Positions 37,886-46,337 of a DNA stretch of 64,000 bases are shown one piece after another (the first letter of the stretch is position 1; the number at the start of each line of letters is the position of its first letter). The position numbers were made by a program, and so were the translations under genes. The DNA is from Flavobacterium piscinae (GTDB lineage Bacteria; Bacteroidota; Bacteroidia; Flavobacteriales; Flavobacteriaceae): positions 62,001 to 126,000 of the forward strand of contig NZ_SBKQ01000008.1 in the NCBI RefSeq assembly GCF_004122145.1. The letters run 5' to 3'. The notes below the pieces were generated by a model. It saw only the letters and a program-made list of their open reading frames with translations, was not told where the DNA came from and ran no database searches.

Positions 37886-39529
37886 ATGAGAAAACATTTA
37901 CTTCTCTTTTTTATCCTGATGTTTGGTTTTTTACAAGCTCAGGAAGATTACCTTACGTATGAAAATCTATCTAAAAGGCTCAAAGAATTTGAGTCGAAAA
38001 GTAAGTTATGTTCGTTAAAATCCATCGGTAAAAGTAGTGGTGGGAAAGACATTTGGCTAGTGACACTATCGTCATCAGAAAAGCCAAAACCGGCACTTTT
38101 GATTACTGCAGGAATTGACGGAAAACACCAAGCCGGAACACAAATTGCCGTGAAATTGATAGACCAGTTGTTGAACGATGTCAGTCTTTCAAAATTGTTA
38201 GCAGAAAAAACTTTGTATTTTGTACCGTCTGTAAATCCGGATGCGAAGGCAGCTTATTTCAATAAATTAAAATTTGAAAAAAGCGGAAATGCCACTCAAA
38301 CTGATGACGATCGTGATGGAAAAATTGGCGAAGATGGATTTGAAGATTTGAATCAAGATGGTTTTATCACACAAGTTCGTATTGAAGATGTCTCGGGAAG
38401 TTACATTGAAAGTCCAGAAGATGCCCGAATTTTAATCAAAGCCGATCCGTCTAAAAATCAGGTAGGAAAATATATTTTGATTACTGAAGGAGTTGATAAT
38501 GATAAAGACGGAAAATTCAATGAAGATGCTTCAGAAGGAGTTAATATCGATAAAAATTTCACTTTTGACCATCCTGTTTTTGAAAAAAGTGCCGGTGTTT
38601 ATGTGGCTTCAGAACCCGAAACCAGAGCTTTGTTGGATTTTTTATACCTCAATCAAAACATTTATGGCGTACTAACATTCGGAATGAATAATAATTTATC
38701 CGAAGCTCCAAAATTTGACAGTAAATCGGCAAACAACCGAATAATAAAAGGATGGTTAGAAAATGATGTGAAAGCGGCTGAACATGTTTCCAAATTATAT
38801 ACCGAAAAAGCAGCGATAAAAGACGGACCTAAATTACCAATGACAAAAGGTAATTTTGCACAAACGGCCTATTACCATGCGGGAAAATTTAGTTTTTCAA
38901 CACCGGGATGGTGGATGGAAAAAGAAGAAGTAAAAAAAGATTCCACCGAGGCAAAAACTGAAAAACCTAAAAAAGGTGAAAAATCAGAAGTAAACCCCGA
39001 AATTGAATTTTTAAAATGGTCAGAGAGAAATCAATTGAACAATGTATTTGTGAATTGGACAACAATAAAACACCCCGATTTTCCGATTCAAAAAGCTGAA
39101 GTTGGCGGATTTCTTCCGTATAGTATGAATAATCCTCCCTCCAAATTCTTGGATGAGTCAGTGTCAAAACACAAACTTTTTTTGGAAGAACTTTTGAATG
39201 CCATGCCAACAATTGAAACTTCAGTTCCTGTAGTTGAAAAATTAGATGCTAATTTATTCCGCATTACAGTTAAAATAGTCAACAAAGGAATGTTGCCAAC
39301 GTATGCTGAAATTGGTGATAAAGTCCGTTTTGTTTCCCGTATAAAAACCGAGATTAAGTTAAATGAAAATCAGAAAATGGTTTCCGGAAGAAAGTATTTT
39401 TTGCGAAATGCTCTCCAACCGGATGAATCAGAAGAATATTCATGGCTAATTTCCGGGTCCGGAACGGCAACAATTACAACTGGCTGTGCCACAACGGGAA
39501 TCAAAGAAATTAAGGTTGAATTGAAATAA
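37886..39529 (+). CDS. M14-like protein with degenerate active site (pseudo-peptidase)
   Basis: A 547-residue exported protein; the start ATG 37886 begins a good signal peptide (RKHLLLFFILMFGFLQAQ), although an ATG 8 codons upstream is also open. It is collinear with the M14 carboxypeptidase encoded 7 nt downstream, yet the zinc site is gone. The HxxE motif reads GIDGKHQAG (Glu replaced by Gly, near residue 81-84); the third-ligand region reads LTFGMNNN with no His; and the catalytic-Glu region reads KFSFSTPGWWME rather than FSNEL. Two acidic calcium-type loops remain (DDDRDGKIGEDG, DNDKDGKFNED). It probably binds rather than cuts. The two genes form an operon. Confidence 0.85.
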   Translation: MRKHLLLFFILMFGFLQAQEDYLTYENLSKRLKEFESKSKLCSLKSIGKSSGGKDIWLVTLSSSEKPKPALLITAGIDGKHQAGTQIAVKLIDQLLNDVSLSKLLAEKTLYFVPSVNPDAKAAYFNKLKFEKSGNATQTDDDRDGKIGEDGFEDLNQDGFITQVRIEDVSGSYIESPEDARILIKADPSKNQVGKYILITEGVDNDKDGKFNEDASEGVNIDKNFTFDHPVFEKSAGVYVASEPETRALLDFLYLNQNIYGVLTFGMNNNLSEAPKFDSKSANNRIIKGWLENDVKAAEHVSKLYTEKAAIKDGPKLPMTKGNFAQTAYYHAGKFSFSTPGWWMEKEEVKKDSTEAKTEKPKKGEKSEVNPEIEFLKWSERNQLNNVFVNWTTIKHPDFPIQKAEVGGFLPYSMNNPPSKFLDESVSKHKLFLEELLNAMPTIETSVPVVEKLDANLFRITVKIVNKGMLPTYAEIGDKVRFVSRIKTEIKLNENQKMVSGRKYFLRNALQPDESEEYSWLISGSGTATITTGCATTGIKEIKVELK

Positions 39530-39536
39530 GATACAC

Positions 39537-41291
39537 ATGAAAAAATATATATTGACTTCCATTTTATGTTTGTTAATCACAACAATAAATGCTCAAAAAA
39601 ATGATATTGCTCCGCAAGATTTAAACGGAATGCGTGCGATTGGTTCACCGGCCAATCCAAAAGTGCGAATGTCATGGGATCGGTATCATGATTATGCTCA
39701 AATTACACAGTTTTGTAAAGATTTGGTAAAAGCGTATCCCAATTTAGTGAAAATGGAATCCATCGGAAAATCTTTTGAAGGAAGAGATATTTGGGTGTTG
39801 ACAGTGTCCGATTTTAAAACTGATAAAATAGAAAACAAACCCGGATTTTATATTGATGGTGGTATACATGCCAACGAATTACAAGGGGTTGAAATTTCAA
39901 TGTACACGGCTTGGTATTTGGCAGAAAGTTTTCAGACGGTCAAATTCATCAATACTTTGCTCAAGGAGAAAGTATTTTACATTGCTTTGACGATTAGCCC
40001 GGATGCTCGGGAAAATTTTATTCATAAAGAAAACACGGCCAATTCTTCCCGTTCCGGAATGCGTCCTTTTGATAACGATGGTGATGGATTGGTGAATGAA
40101 GACAAATACAACGATTTAGATGGTGATGGAAATATTGTGATGATGCGGAGAAAATCTAAAACAGGCCGTTATAAAATTGATCCGAAATACCCTAGCCGAA
40201 TGTATCAAGTGCGAGGGGATGAAATGGGAGACTATGAATTATTAGGTTACGAAGGACTTGATGCTGATGGAGACGGATTGGTAAACGAAGACCAATTGGG
40301 TACCTATGATCCCAATCGTGATTGGGGATGGAATTGGCAACCTGATTATGTGCAACGCGGTGCTCTTTTTTATCCCGGAACTTTACCGGAAACACGAGCC
40401 GTGAAAAATTTTATAATCAATCACCCCAATATTGCCGGTGCACAAAGTTATCATAATTATGGGGGGATGTTTCTGCGTGGTCCGGGTGCGGCCGAGGATG
40501 ATCCGTTGTTCAGCAGACAAGATATTGAAGTGTATGATAACATCGGTAAATTAGGGGAGAAAATGATACCGGGTTATAATTATTTTGTATTACACAAAGA
40601 TTTATATACGGTTTATGGTGGAGAAATTGATTTTCTTTCACTAACACGAGGCATTTTTACGTTTAGTAATGAATTAATGACGTCTTATAAATTATTTAAT
40701 CAAAAGAATACACGAAGTCGTTGGGACAATGATGAGTTTAATGAGTTTGATAAATATTTGTTATTTGGCGATGGATATGTAGAATGGAAACCATTTAATC
40801 ATCCTCAGTTTGGTGAAATTGAAATAGGAGGAGCCAAGAAGAATTATATCCGTAACCATCCGGGCTTTATGCTGCAGGAAGATGCTCATCGGAATATGGC
40901 TTTTACGTTATATCATGCGTTTCAAACCCCTAAATTGGAAATAATTGATATAAAAACAGAAAAACTTTCTAACGGATTAACAGCAATTACTGCTACAATC
41001 ATGAATACACGAATTATTCCAACCCATTCATCAATCGATGTCAAAAATAAAATTGAACGACCGGATTATATTGCTTTAAAAGGAGCCAATGTTGTGGCCG
41101 GAATGACCGTTGAAAACGAAGACTTGAATTTGTTTACCGAGCAAAAACACAGTCCGCAAACCATTCATATCGAAAATATACGTGGTATGGGAAGCGTGAA
41201 AGTTCGTTGGATTGTTTCTGGAAACACAAGCGGAGCAACCGTTGAGGTTTCCAGTGCCAAAGGAGGTTTTGTTTCTGATAAAGTAAAATAG
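39537..41291 (+). CDS. M14 family zinc carboxypeptidase
   Basis: A 584-residue exported metallopeptidase: signal peptide about 1-19; peptidase domain about 50-400. Zinc ligands and catalytic Glu are present: His111 and Glu114 in GGIHANELQG, His306 in AQSYHNYGG, and Glu379 in FTFSNELM. An insertion carries three acidic calcium-binding-type loops (DNDGDGLVNED, DLDGDGNI, DADGDGLVNED), then DPNRDWGWNWQPDY, a family hallmark. The remaining part (about 480-584) is a beta domain. It removes residues from peptides outside the cytoplasm; substrate unknown. The degenerate paralog lies 7 nt upstream. Confidence 0.93.
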   Translation: MKKYILTSILCLLITTINAQKNDIAPQDLNGMRAIGSPANPKVRMSWDRYHDYAQITQFCKDLVKAYPNLVKMESIGKSFEGRDIWVLTVSDFKTDKIENKPGFYIDGGIHANELQGVEISMYTAWYLAESFQTVKFINTLLKEKVFYIALTISPDARENFIHKENTANSSRSGMRPFDNDGDGLVNEDKYNDLDGDGNIVMMRRKSKTGRYKIDPKYPSRMYQVRGDEMGDYELLGYEGLDADGDGLVNEDQLGTYDPNRDWGWNWQPDYVQRGALFYPGTLPETRAVKNFIINHPNIAGAQSYHNYGGMFLRGPGAAEDDPLFSRQDIEVYDNIGKLGEKMIPGYNYFVLHKDLYTVYGGEIDFLSLTRGIFTFSNELMTSYKLFNQKNTRSRWDNDEFNEFDKYLLFGDGYVEWKPFNHPQFGEIEIGGAKKNYIRNHPGFMLQEDAHRNMAFTLYHAFQTPKLEIIDIKTEKLSNGLTAITATIMNTRIIPTHSSIDVKNKIERPDYIALKGANVVAGMTVENEDLNLFTEQKHSPQTIHIENIRGMGSVKVRWIVSGNTSGATVEVSSAKGGFVSDKVK

Positions 41292-41298
41292 AAAAAAA

Positions 41299-41360
41299 TT
41301 AACCATATAAGTCATGTAAGTTTAGAGTGTCTGAAAACTTATATGACTCATATGGTTTAA
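41299..41360. terminator. Long imperfect hairpin, dispersed repeat used as bidirectional terminator
   Basis: Arm 41299-41323 (TTAACCATATAAGTCATGTA then AGTTT) pairs with arm 41335-41360 across an 11-nt loop. Both arms match the single repeat at 3670-3693. It lies between the convergent M14 and porin genes, with T-rich flanks on each side. Confidence 0.7.
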
Positions 41361-41372
41361 AATTTTTATTGG

Positions 41373-41915
41373 TTAGAATCGATAACCCAGTGAAACTTGA
41401 ATTACTCTGTTTTTCACTTCGGCATCTTTAGAAGCTTCCGTTAAACCGGCTACATACCTGGCTTGGACAAAAATATTATCTGTAATGTTTAAACCTAAAC
41501 CGCCGACCGCTGCAAAATCGAACGATTCTGATTCAAATTGATCGCCGACATTATCATTAATTAAAAAGGAGAATTGCGGACCTGCTTCTACACTCAATCT
41601 GTTCGATATCAAGTAGAATTTTGCTAATACTGGAACAGTTACATAATTAAAGTTAATATCATCCACAGCTTCACTGTTCACTTTAGCCCCTTGTGAGGAA
41701 TACAATAATTCCGGTTGAAGGGAAAAGTTTTCAAAAACTTTCAATTCCAATAGAGCACCAAAATGAAAACTAGTATAGGTTTCTAAACCTTCTAATCCAT
41801 CTCCATCCAAACTGGCAAAATTGGCTCCGGCTTTTACACCAAACTTAAGCATTTGAGCGTTTGATTGTGTTAGTCCTAAAACCAAAAACGCAAAAATTAA
41901 AATTAGCTTTTTCAT
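41373..41915 (-). CDS. Outer-membrane beta-barrel (porin-family) protein
   Basis: A 180-residue small barrel. Signal peptide MKKLILIFAFLVLGLTQSNAQ is about 1-21. The mature part shows alternating strands typical of PorT/OmpW-like barrels: LKFGVKAGANFASLDG, FSLQPELLYSSQGAKV, LSVEAGPQFSFLI, VQARYVAGLTEASKD, ending VIQVSLGYRF with the terminal Phe needed for Bam insertion. An 8-strand barrel is likely. Function is unknown. It is convergent with the M14 operon. Confidence 0.9.
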   Translation of the reverse strand: MKKLILIFAFLVLGLTQSNAQMLKFGVKAGANFASLDGDGLEGLETYTSFHFGALLELKVFENFSLQPELLYSSQGAKVNSEAVDDINFNYVTVPVLAKFYLISNRLSVEAGPQFSFLINDNVGDQFESESFDFAAVGGLGLNITDNIFVQARYVAGLTEASKDAEVKNRVIQVSLGYRF

Positions 41916-42057
41916 GTTTCAATTATTTAGTTGATTTATTTGAAAACAAATTTACTACAATTTTATTGTTTAACGAATCGTGAAAAACAATAAACTTTTG
42001 TTGATAAGATTGTTAATAAGTCAAAAATGACCAATAATTACTTACAAAAAGAGTTAC

Positions 42058-42065
42058 TAATTTTG
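42058..42065 (+). promoter_or_regulatory. TAnnTTTG box for the 42092 barrel gene
   Basis: TAATTTTG, 26 nt upstream of the start codon. No obvious -33 TTG at the ideal distance. Confidence 0.45.
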
Positions 42066-42091
42066 TAGCATAACTTTAAAACAAGTAAAAC

Positions 42092-42628
42092 ATGAAAAAA
42101 ATTATTTTAACAGTTGCAGCAGTATTCGCTTTTGGATTTGCTAATGCACAAGAGGCTACTTCAGATAATGGAGGACAAACAGCTAAAGGTAATTTATTAA
42201 TTGAAGCAAACACTGGTTTTGCAGAAACCGGAAGTACAGGTATTTATTTTGCTAGTCAAGACGGTAACTCTTCTTACAACTTTGGAGTTGATGGAGGTTA
42301 TTTCATAATGGATGATTTAGCTTTAAAAGTTGGTTTAGGATATGGTGGTTTCAAAAATGATGATTTTGATTCTAATACCTTATCATACAAAATTGGAGCT
42401 AAATACTATGTGATGAGTAAATTTCCTGTAGGTTTAGATTTAACAGGTGCTTCAATTAAGGATGCTGATGAGAACCCACTTTGGTTAGGAATTCAAGGAG
42501 GATACGCTTTATTTTTAGGAAAAAATGTTGCTATTGAACCAGGGATTCGTTACAATCATTCTTTAAATGATAATTATACAGATAAAGGTGTTTTCCAAGT
42601 AAATGTTGGATTCTCATTATTTTTCTAA
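42092..42628 (+). CDS. Outer-membrane beta-barrel protein
   Basis: A 178-residue protein with signal peptide MKKIILTVAAVFAFGFANAQ. The mature part reads as an 8-strand barrel: NLLIEANTGFAETG, YNFGVDGGYFIMDDLALKVGLGYGG, SYKIGAKYYVM, WLGIQGGYALFLGKNVAIEPGIRY, and FQVNVGFSLFF with a terminal Phe. The pattern resembles OmpW/PorT-like small barrels. Function is unknown. It has its own promoter box and terminator and probably strong expression. Confidence 0.88.
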   Translation: MKKIILTVAAVFAFGFANAQEATSDNGGQTAKGNLLIEANTGFAETGSTGIYFASQDGNSSYNFGVDGGYFIMDDLALKVGLGYGGFKNDDFDSNTLSYKIGAKYYVMSKFPVGLDLTGASIKDADENPLWLGIQGGYALFLGKNVAIEPGIRYNHSLNDNYTDKGVFQVNVGFSLFF

Positions 42629-42647
42629 TAATTAAAAATAATATTTC

Positions 42648-42674
42648 AAACCACGCCTTGTGCGTGGTTTTTTT
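42648..42674 (+). terminator. Terminator of the 42092 barrel gene
   Basis: Stem AAACCACGC / GCGTGGTTT with loop CTTGT, then seven T. Confidence 0.92.
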
Positions 42675-42702
42675 ATTTCCTTAAATTGTCGAACTTTGAA
42701 AC

Positions 42703-43599
42703 ATGAATTGGCAAACGTATATAAAAAGTTTTCAATCGTATTTAAAAATTGAACGAGGTTTATCAAAAAACACAATTGATAATTATTCGTTTGATTTGTT
42801 TCGTTTGACCCAATTTTTGGATAAAAATTCGATTCAAAAAAATCCAATTACTATTGGTGAGGAAGAAATTCAGCAATTTATTTATGCTATTTCTAAAGAA
42901 GTTAATCCGCGTTCGCAAGCCAGAATTATTTCCGGCTTAAAAAGCTTTTTTTCTTATTTAATTTTTGAGGATTACCGTTCAGATAATCCAATGGAATTAA
43001 TTGAAACACCCAAAATCGGCAGAAAACTACCTGATACACTTTCCGTTCAAGACATTGATGCTTTGATTGCCGCTATCGATTTATCGAAAGAAGAAGGCGA
43101 ACGCAACAAAGCCATGTTGGAAACTTTATATGGTTGTGGATTGCGTGTTTCTGAATTAATCACCCTTAAAATTTCTGATTTATTTTTTGAGGAAGGATTT
43201 ATTAAAATTACAGGAAAAGGTAACAAACAGCGTTTTGTTCCCATCGGAAGTACAACACAAATGTTTATTGAGCTGTATAAAAACCATGTCCGCATAAAGT
43301 TAAATATCCAAAAAGGACATGAAGATACGTTATTCCTTAACCGTAGAGGAAGGCAACTTACCCGAGCAATGATTTTTACGATTATAAAAGACTTAGCGGT
43401 TAAAATAAATTTAAACAAAGCGATTAGTCCGCACACGTTTCGTCATTCTTTTGCAACGCATTTACTTGAAAACGGAGCCGATTTACGTTCCATTCAATTA
43501 ATGTTGGGACATGAATCGATAACTACAACAGAGGTTTATGTTCATTTAGATCGAAAATATTTAACACAGGTTGTAAATCAGTTTCACCCGAGGAAGTGA
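42703..43599 (+). CDS. xerD: Site-specific tyrosine recombinase XerD/XerC type
   Basis: A 298-residue recombinase that resolves chromosome dimers at dif. The N-terminal SAM-like core-binding domain is about 1-95 (YLKIERGLSKNTIDNYSFDL). The catalytic domain shows the Arg in LYGCGLRVSELI (about 143-154), the beta-hairpin Lys in ITGKGNKQRFVPIG (about 172-185), HTFRHSFATHLLENG (about 244-258, His and Arg), the second His in LGHESITTTEVYVH (about 269-282), and the nucleophile Tyr in EVYVH. The length is exactly that of Xer proteins, not of phage integrases, and no att site or cargo is nearby. Confidence 0.93.
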   Translation: MNWQTYIKSFQSYLKIERGLSKNTIDNYSFDLFRLTQFLDKNSIQKNPITIGEEEIQQFIYAISKEVNPRSQARIISGLKSFFSYLIFEDYRSDNPMELIETPKIGRKLPDTLSVQDIDALIAAIDLSKEEGERNKAMLETLYGCGLRVSELITLKISDLFFEEGFIKITGKGNKQRFVPIGSTTQMFIELYKNHVRIKLNIQKGHEDTLFLNRRGRQLTRAMIFTIIKDLAVKINLNKAISPHTFRHSFATHLLENGADLRSIQLMLGHESITTTEVYVHLDRKYLTQVVNQFHPRK

Positions 43600-43602
43600 T
43601 TT

Positions 43603-43773
43603 CTGTTATCGGTTGTCAGTTGTCTGTTGTCAGTTGTCTGTTGTCTGTTATCTGTTATAGTTTTTTTGTTGTCTGTTTTTATCTTTGTATTAAAAAAAAA
43701 TGACCTGCATTTCTTCAAGTCATTCTGTAAAATTATTATCTTTTTTTTTAACGGAAAACAGACAACAGACAAC
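43603..43773. repeat. TGTTGTC-type short tandem repeats with inverted partner
   Basis: From 43603 to about 43675 the plus strand repeats variants of TGTCTGTTGTC / CAGTTGTCTG. At 43755-43773 the complement ACAGACAACAGACAAC appears, so the two ends can pair across an 80-nt loop. It fills the 178-nt gap between the convergent xerD and rny genes and may act as their terminator; there are no spacers, so it is not a CRISPR array. Confidence 0.6.
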
Positions 43774-43777
43774 GAAA

Positions 43778-45343
43778 TTATTTAGCAATATTCACCGCTC
43801 TCGTTTCACGAATAACCGTAATCTTCACTTGTCCCGGATAAGTCATTTCAGTTTGAATTTTCTGAGATACTTCAAACGAAAGTTTAGCTGCTTGTTCGTC
43901 TGATACTTTTTCGCTTTCCACAATCACACGTAATTCACGTCCGGCTTGAATGGCATATGCACTTTTCACACCATTAAATCCAAAAGCAATCGCTTCTAAA
44001 TCTTTCAAACGTTGAATGTAGGAATCTAACACTTGACGTCTTGCTCCCGGTCTTGCACCAGATATCGCATCACATACTTGAATAATTGGAGAAATCAAAT
44101 ATTTCATTTCAATTTCATCATGGTGAGCACCAATGGCATTGCAAACTTCTTCTTTTTCACCATATTTTTCGGCCCATTGCATACCCAAAATAGCGTGAGG
44201 TAATTCACTTTCTGTGTCAGGCACTTTACCGATATCGTGTAAAAGTCCGGCACGTTTGGCTAATTTCACATTTAAACCTAATTCAGCCGCCATGATTCCG
44301 CATAGTTTGGCTACTTCTCTGGAGTGTTGTAATAAATTTTGTCCGTAGGAAGAACGGTATTTCATTCTACCTACTACTTTAATCAATTCCGGATGTAAAC
44401 CGTGAATTCCTAAATCGATAACGGTTCTTTTACCCACTTCAATGATTTCATCATCAATTTGTTTGGTCGTTTTAGCAACCACTTCTTCAATTCTGGCCGG
44501 GTGAATACGTCCATCGGTCACTAATTTGTGTAACGCTAAACGGGCAATTTCTCTTCTAACCGGATCAAAGCAGGAAAGAATTATCGCTTCCGGAGTATCG
44601 TCCACAATAATTTCAACACCGGTTGCCGCTTCTAAGGCACGGATATTTCTTCCTTCACGACCAATGATTCTACCTTTTACATCATCCGATTCAATGTTAA
44701 AAACAGAAACACAATTCTCAACAGCTTCTTCCGTTCCAACACGTTGAATGGTGTTGATTATAACTTTTTTAGCTTCTTGTTGAGCGGTTAATTTTGCTTC
44801 TTCTAACGTATCTTGAATATGAGCCATCGCTTTGGTTTTTGCTTCGGCTTTCAAGCTTTCTATCAATTGTTCTTTGGCATCTTCAGCCGATAAACCGGAG
44901 ATAACTTCTAATTGTTCAACTTGACTTTTGTGGAGTTTTTCAACTTCAATTTGTTTTTTATCAAGTACTTCAAGTCTATTATTGTAATCTGCAATTTTAG
45001 CTTCAAAATCGTCTGCTGATTTCTTTGCTTTTGCTAATTCACTCGACACTTGTGATTCCTTGTCACGTACTCTTTTTTCAACTTCAGCAATTTTTTTATC
45101 TTTTGATAAAATCTCTTTTTCGTGTTCCGATTTTAATTCTAAAAACTTTTCTTTTGCTTGAAGTAGTTTGTCTTTTTTGATGTTTTCTGCTTCTACTTTT
45201 GCATCCTTTAGGATGGAAGCAGCTTCTTTTTTTGCATTTTTTATAAGGTTGGAAACGTTGCTTTTTTCAATGACTTTTGCAATTGCAAAACCCGCTGCAA
45301 GACCAACAATTCCGGCGATAATAAGTAGTAATGTACTGTCCAT
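43778..45343 (-). CDS. rny: Ribonuclease Y
   Basis: A 521-residue membrane-anchored endonuclease that starts mRNA decay. It has an N-terminal membrane helix ([21 protein letters not shown], about 5-25), then a long coiled coil (about 30-195) rich in Lys and Glu. The KH domain is about 210-275 ([31 protein letters not shown]). The HD domain follows, with the metal-binding [10 protein letters not shown] motif (about 366-375) and [14 protein letters not shown] (about 399-412). It ends with [19 protein letters not shown]. The length and order are standard. It is downstream of zapA and the 6S-like RNA on the same strand. Confidence 0.98.
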   Translation of the reverse strand: MDSTLLLIIAGIVGLAAGFAIAKVIEKSNVSNLIKNAKKEAASILKDAKVEAENIKKDKLLQAKEKFLELKSEHEKEILSKDKKIAEVEKRVRDKESQVSSELAKAKKSADDFEAKIADYNNRLEVLDKKQIEVEKLHKSQVEQLEVISGLSAEDAKEQLIESLKAEAKTKAMAHIQDTLEEAKLTAQQEAKKVIINTIQRVGTEEAVENCVSVFNIESDDVKGRIIGREGRNIRALEAATGVEIIVDDTPEAIILSCFDPVRREIARLALHKLVTDGRIHPARIEEVVAKTTKQIDDEIIEVGKRTVIDLGIHGLHPELIKVVGRMKYRSSYGQNLLQHSREVAKLCGIMAAELGLNVKLAKRAGLLHDIGKVPDTESELPHAILGMQWAEKYGEKEEVCNAIGAHHDEIEMKYLISPIIQVCDAISGARPGARRQVLDSYIQRLKDLEAIAFGFNGVKSAYAIQAGRELRVIVESEKVSDEQAAKLSFEVSQKIQTEMTYPGQVKITVIRETRAVNIAK

Positions 45344-45360
45344 TTGTTTGTGTAAGGTTT

Positions 45361-45528
45361 ATATATAAAAAAAGCCTACATTAGGTGATTGTATAAACTC
45401 GTTATGACAAGTTTTGAGCTAACTCATTGTTCAAGGATCCCACTACAAGGTGGGCATGCTATAGTAATGAAGATTCGCTCATTCTAAATTGTTAGTGTTG
45501 AGTTTATCAAATAGAAACTAATGTAGGC
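45361..45528 (-). ncRNA. ssrS: 6S RNA (6S-Flavo-like)
   Basis: On the minus strand a closing stem of 11 perfect pairs, GCCTACATTAG (45518-45528) with CTAATGTAGGC (45374-45384), encloses about 130 nt. Inside, ATAAACTC pairs with GAGTTTAT, TGAGC with GCTCA, and an apical CCCAC / GTGGG hairpin closes the rod, leaving an internal bubble as in 6S RNA. A T-run (TTTTTTTATATA, 45361-45373) follows directly. The place next to zapA matches the known zapA-6S linkage, and a 6S family specific to Flavobacteria is described. It would bind RNA polymerase in stationary phase. Confidence 0.72.
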
Positions 45529-45557
45529 AGTATCTTAATTAATGTATAAGAACGTAT

Positions 45558-45851
45558 TTATTTTTCCAGATAATTAGCTAATAAATCATTTATTTTTTTC
45601 AGTCTTTCTAACGATTCCTGATTGTCTTCCGTGGTTTCGATTTTTTTTTGCTCCAACTGAGAGGCAAACTGCAAAGCACACATGGCTAACACATCTTGTT
45701 TGTCTCGCACAGCATAATTTTCTTCAAATTGCTTAATCATGATATCAATTTTTTTGGAAGCACTTCGAAGTCCTTCTTCTTGCATGGGGTCTACCGTTAA
45801 CGGATAAACTCGGTCTGCAATTGATAGTTTAATTTTAAGCTTTTCGTTCAT
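45558..45851 (-). CDS. zapA: Cell-division protein ZapA
   Basis: A 97-residue ZapA, which binds and bundles FtsZ at the division ring. The N-terminal alpha/beta part (about 1-45: LKIKLSIADRVYPLTVDPMQEEGLRSASKKID) is typical. It is followed by QDVLAMCALQFASQLEQKK, the family's conserved helix, and a coiled coil to the end. Its gene starts 6 nt after the coiled-coil gene's stop, and the 6S-like RNA follows. Confidence 0.94.
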   Translation of the reverse strand: MNEKLKIKLSIADRVYPLTVDPMQEEGLRSASKKIDIMIKQFEENYAVRDKQDVLAMCALQFASQLEQKKIETTEDNQESLERLKKINDLLANYLEK

Positions 45852-45857
45852 GCTGTA

Positions 45858-46148
45858 TTAATCAGATAACTGTGCAATACAGTAATCAATTTCACGAATT
45901 AATGAATTTATTTTAAGCTTCGTATCTCTTTTATTTTCGTCACTGCCTAATAATGAATTGGCTATTTTGAGTGTTTCATACTGTTTTTTCAAGCTTTCCA
46001 TTTCATTTGCTTGTTTTTGTATGGTTTGAGTAGAATTCTTCAATTCCTGCTTTAAATCTTGAACAGTTGTCTCTAAACTTTGCAATTTGCTTATCAGTTT
46101 GGAGAGCCTACTTTCAAGAGAATCAACAATTTCTACCATTTCACTCAT
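45858..46148 (-). CDS. Small coiled-coil protein upstream of zapA
   Basis: A 96-residue protein, almost wholly a coiled coil: heptads from about residue 8 to 75 (LESRLSKLISKLQSLETTVQDLKQEL). It is not a recognised family but is conserved in position beside zapA in Flavobacteria as far as I know. It starts the zapA operon. By size, coiled-coil nature and position it could be a division-ring partner similar in style to ZapB, but this is only inference. No signal peptide. Confidence 0.75.
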   Translation of the reverse strand: MSEMVEIVDSLESRLSKLISKLQSLETTVQDLKQELKNSTQTIQKQANEMESLKKQYETLKIANSLLGSDENKRDTKLKINSLIREIDYCIAQLSD

Positions 46149-46337
46149 AGGAGCATGTATTCATTACACGAATTACAAAGTTAGCATTCCTAAATGATTA
46201 ACGCAAATAAAAAAAATAAATTTTGTTTTCAATTTGTTTTTTGTGATAAAGTCAAGTAAATCAGTAAAATATTGACTTTTTTTAAATTTGGTTTGAATTT
46301 TGTACTACTTTTTTTAAATTAGCAAAAATTCTAAGCC

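Noticed and set aside
42703..43599. Phage or integrative-element integrase
   Set aside because: 298 residues with Xer-type layout, no adjacent tRNA, attachment repeats or cargo; fits housekeeping XerD.
43603..43773. Possible CRISPR array
   Set aside because: Repeats are 7-11 nt, degenerate and contiguous, with no unique spacers and no cas genes.
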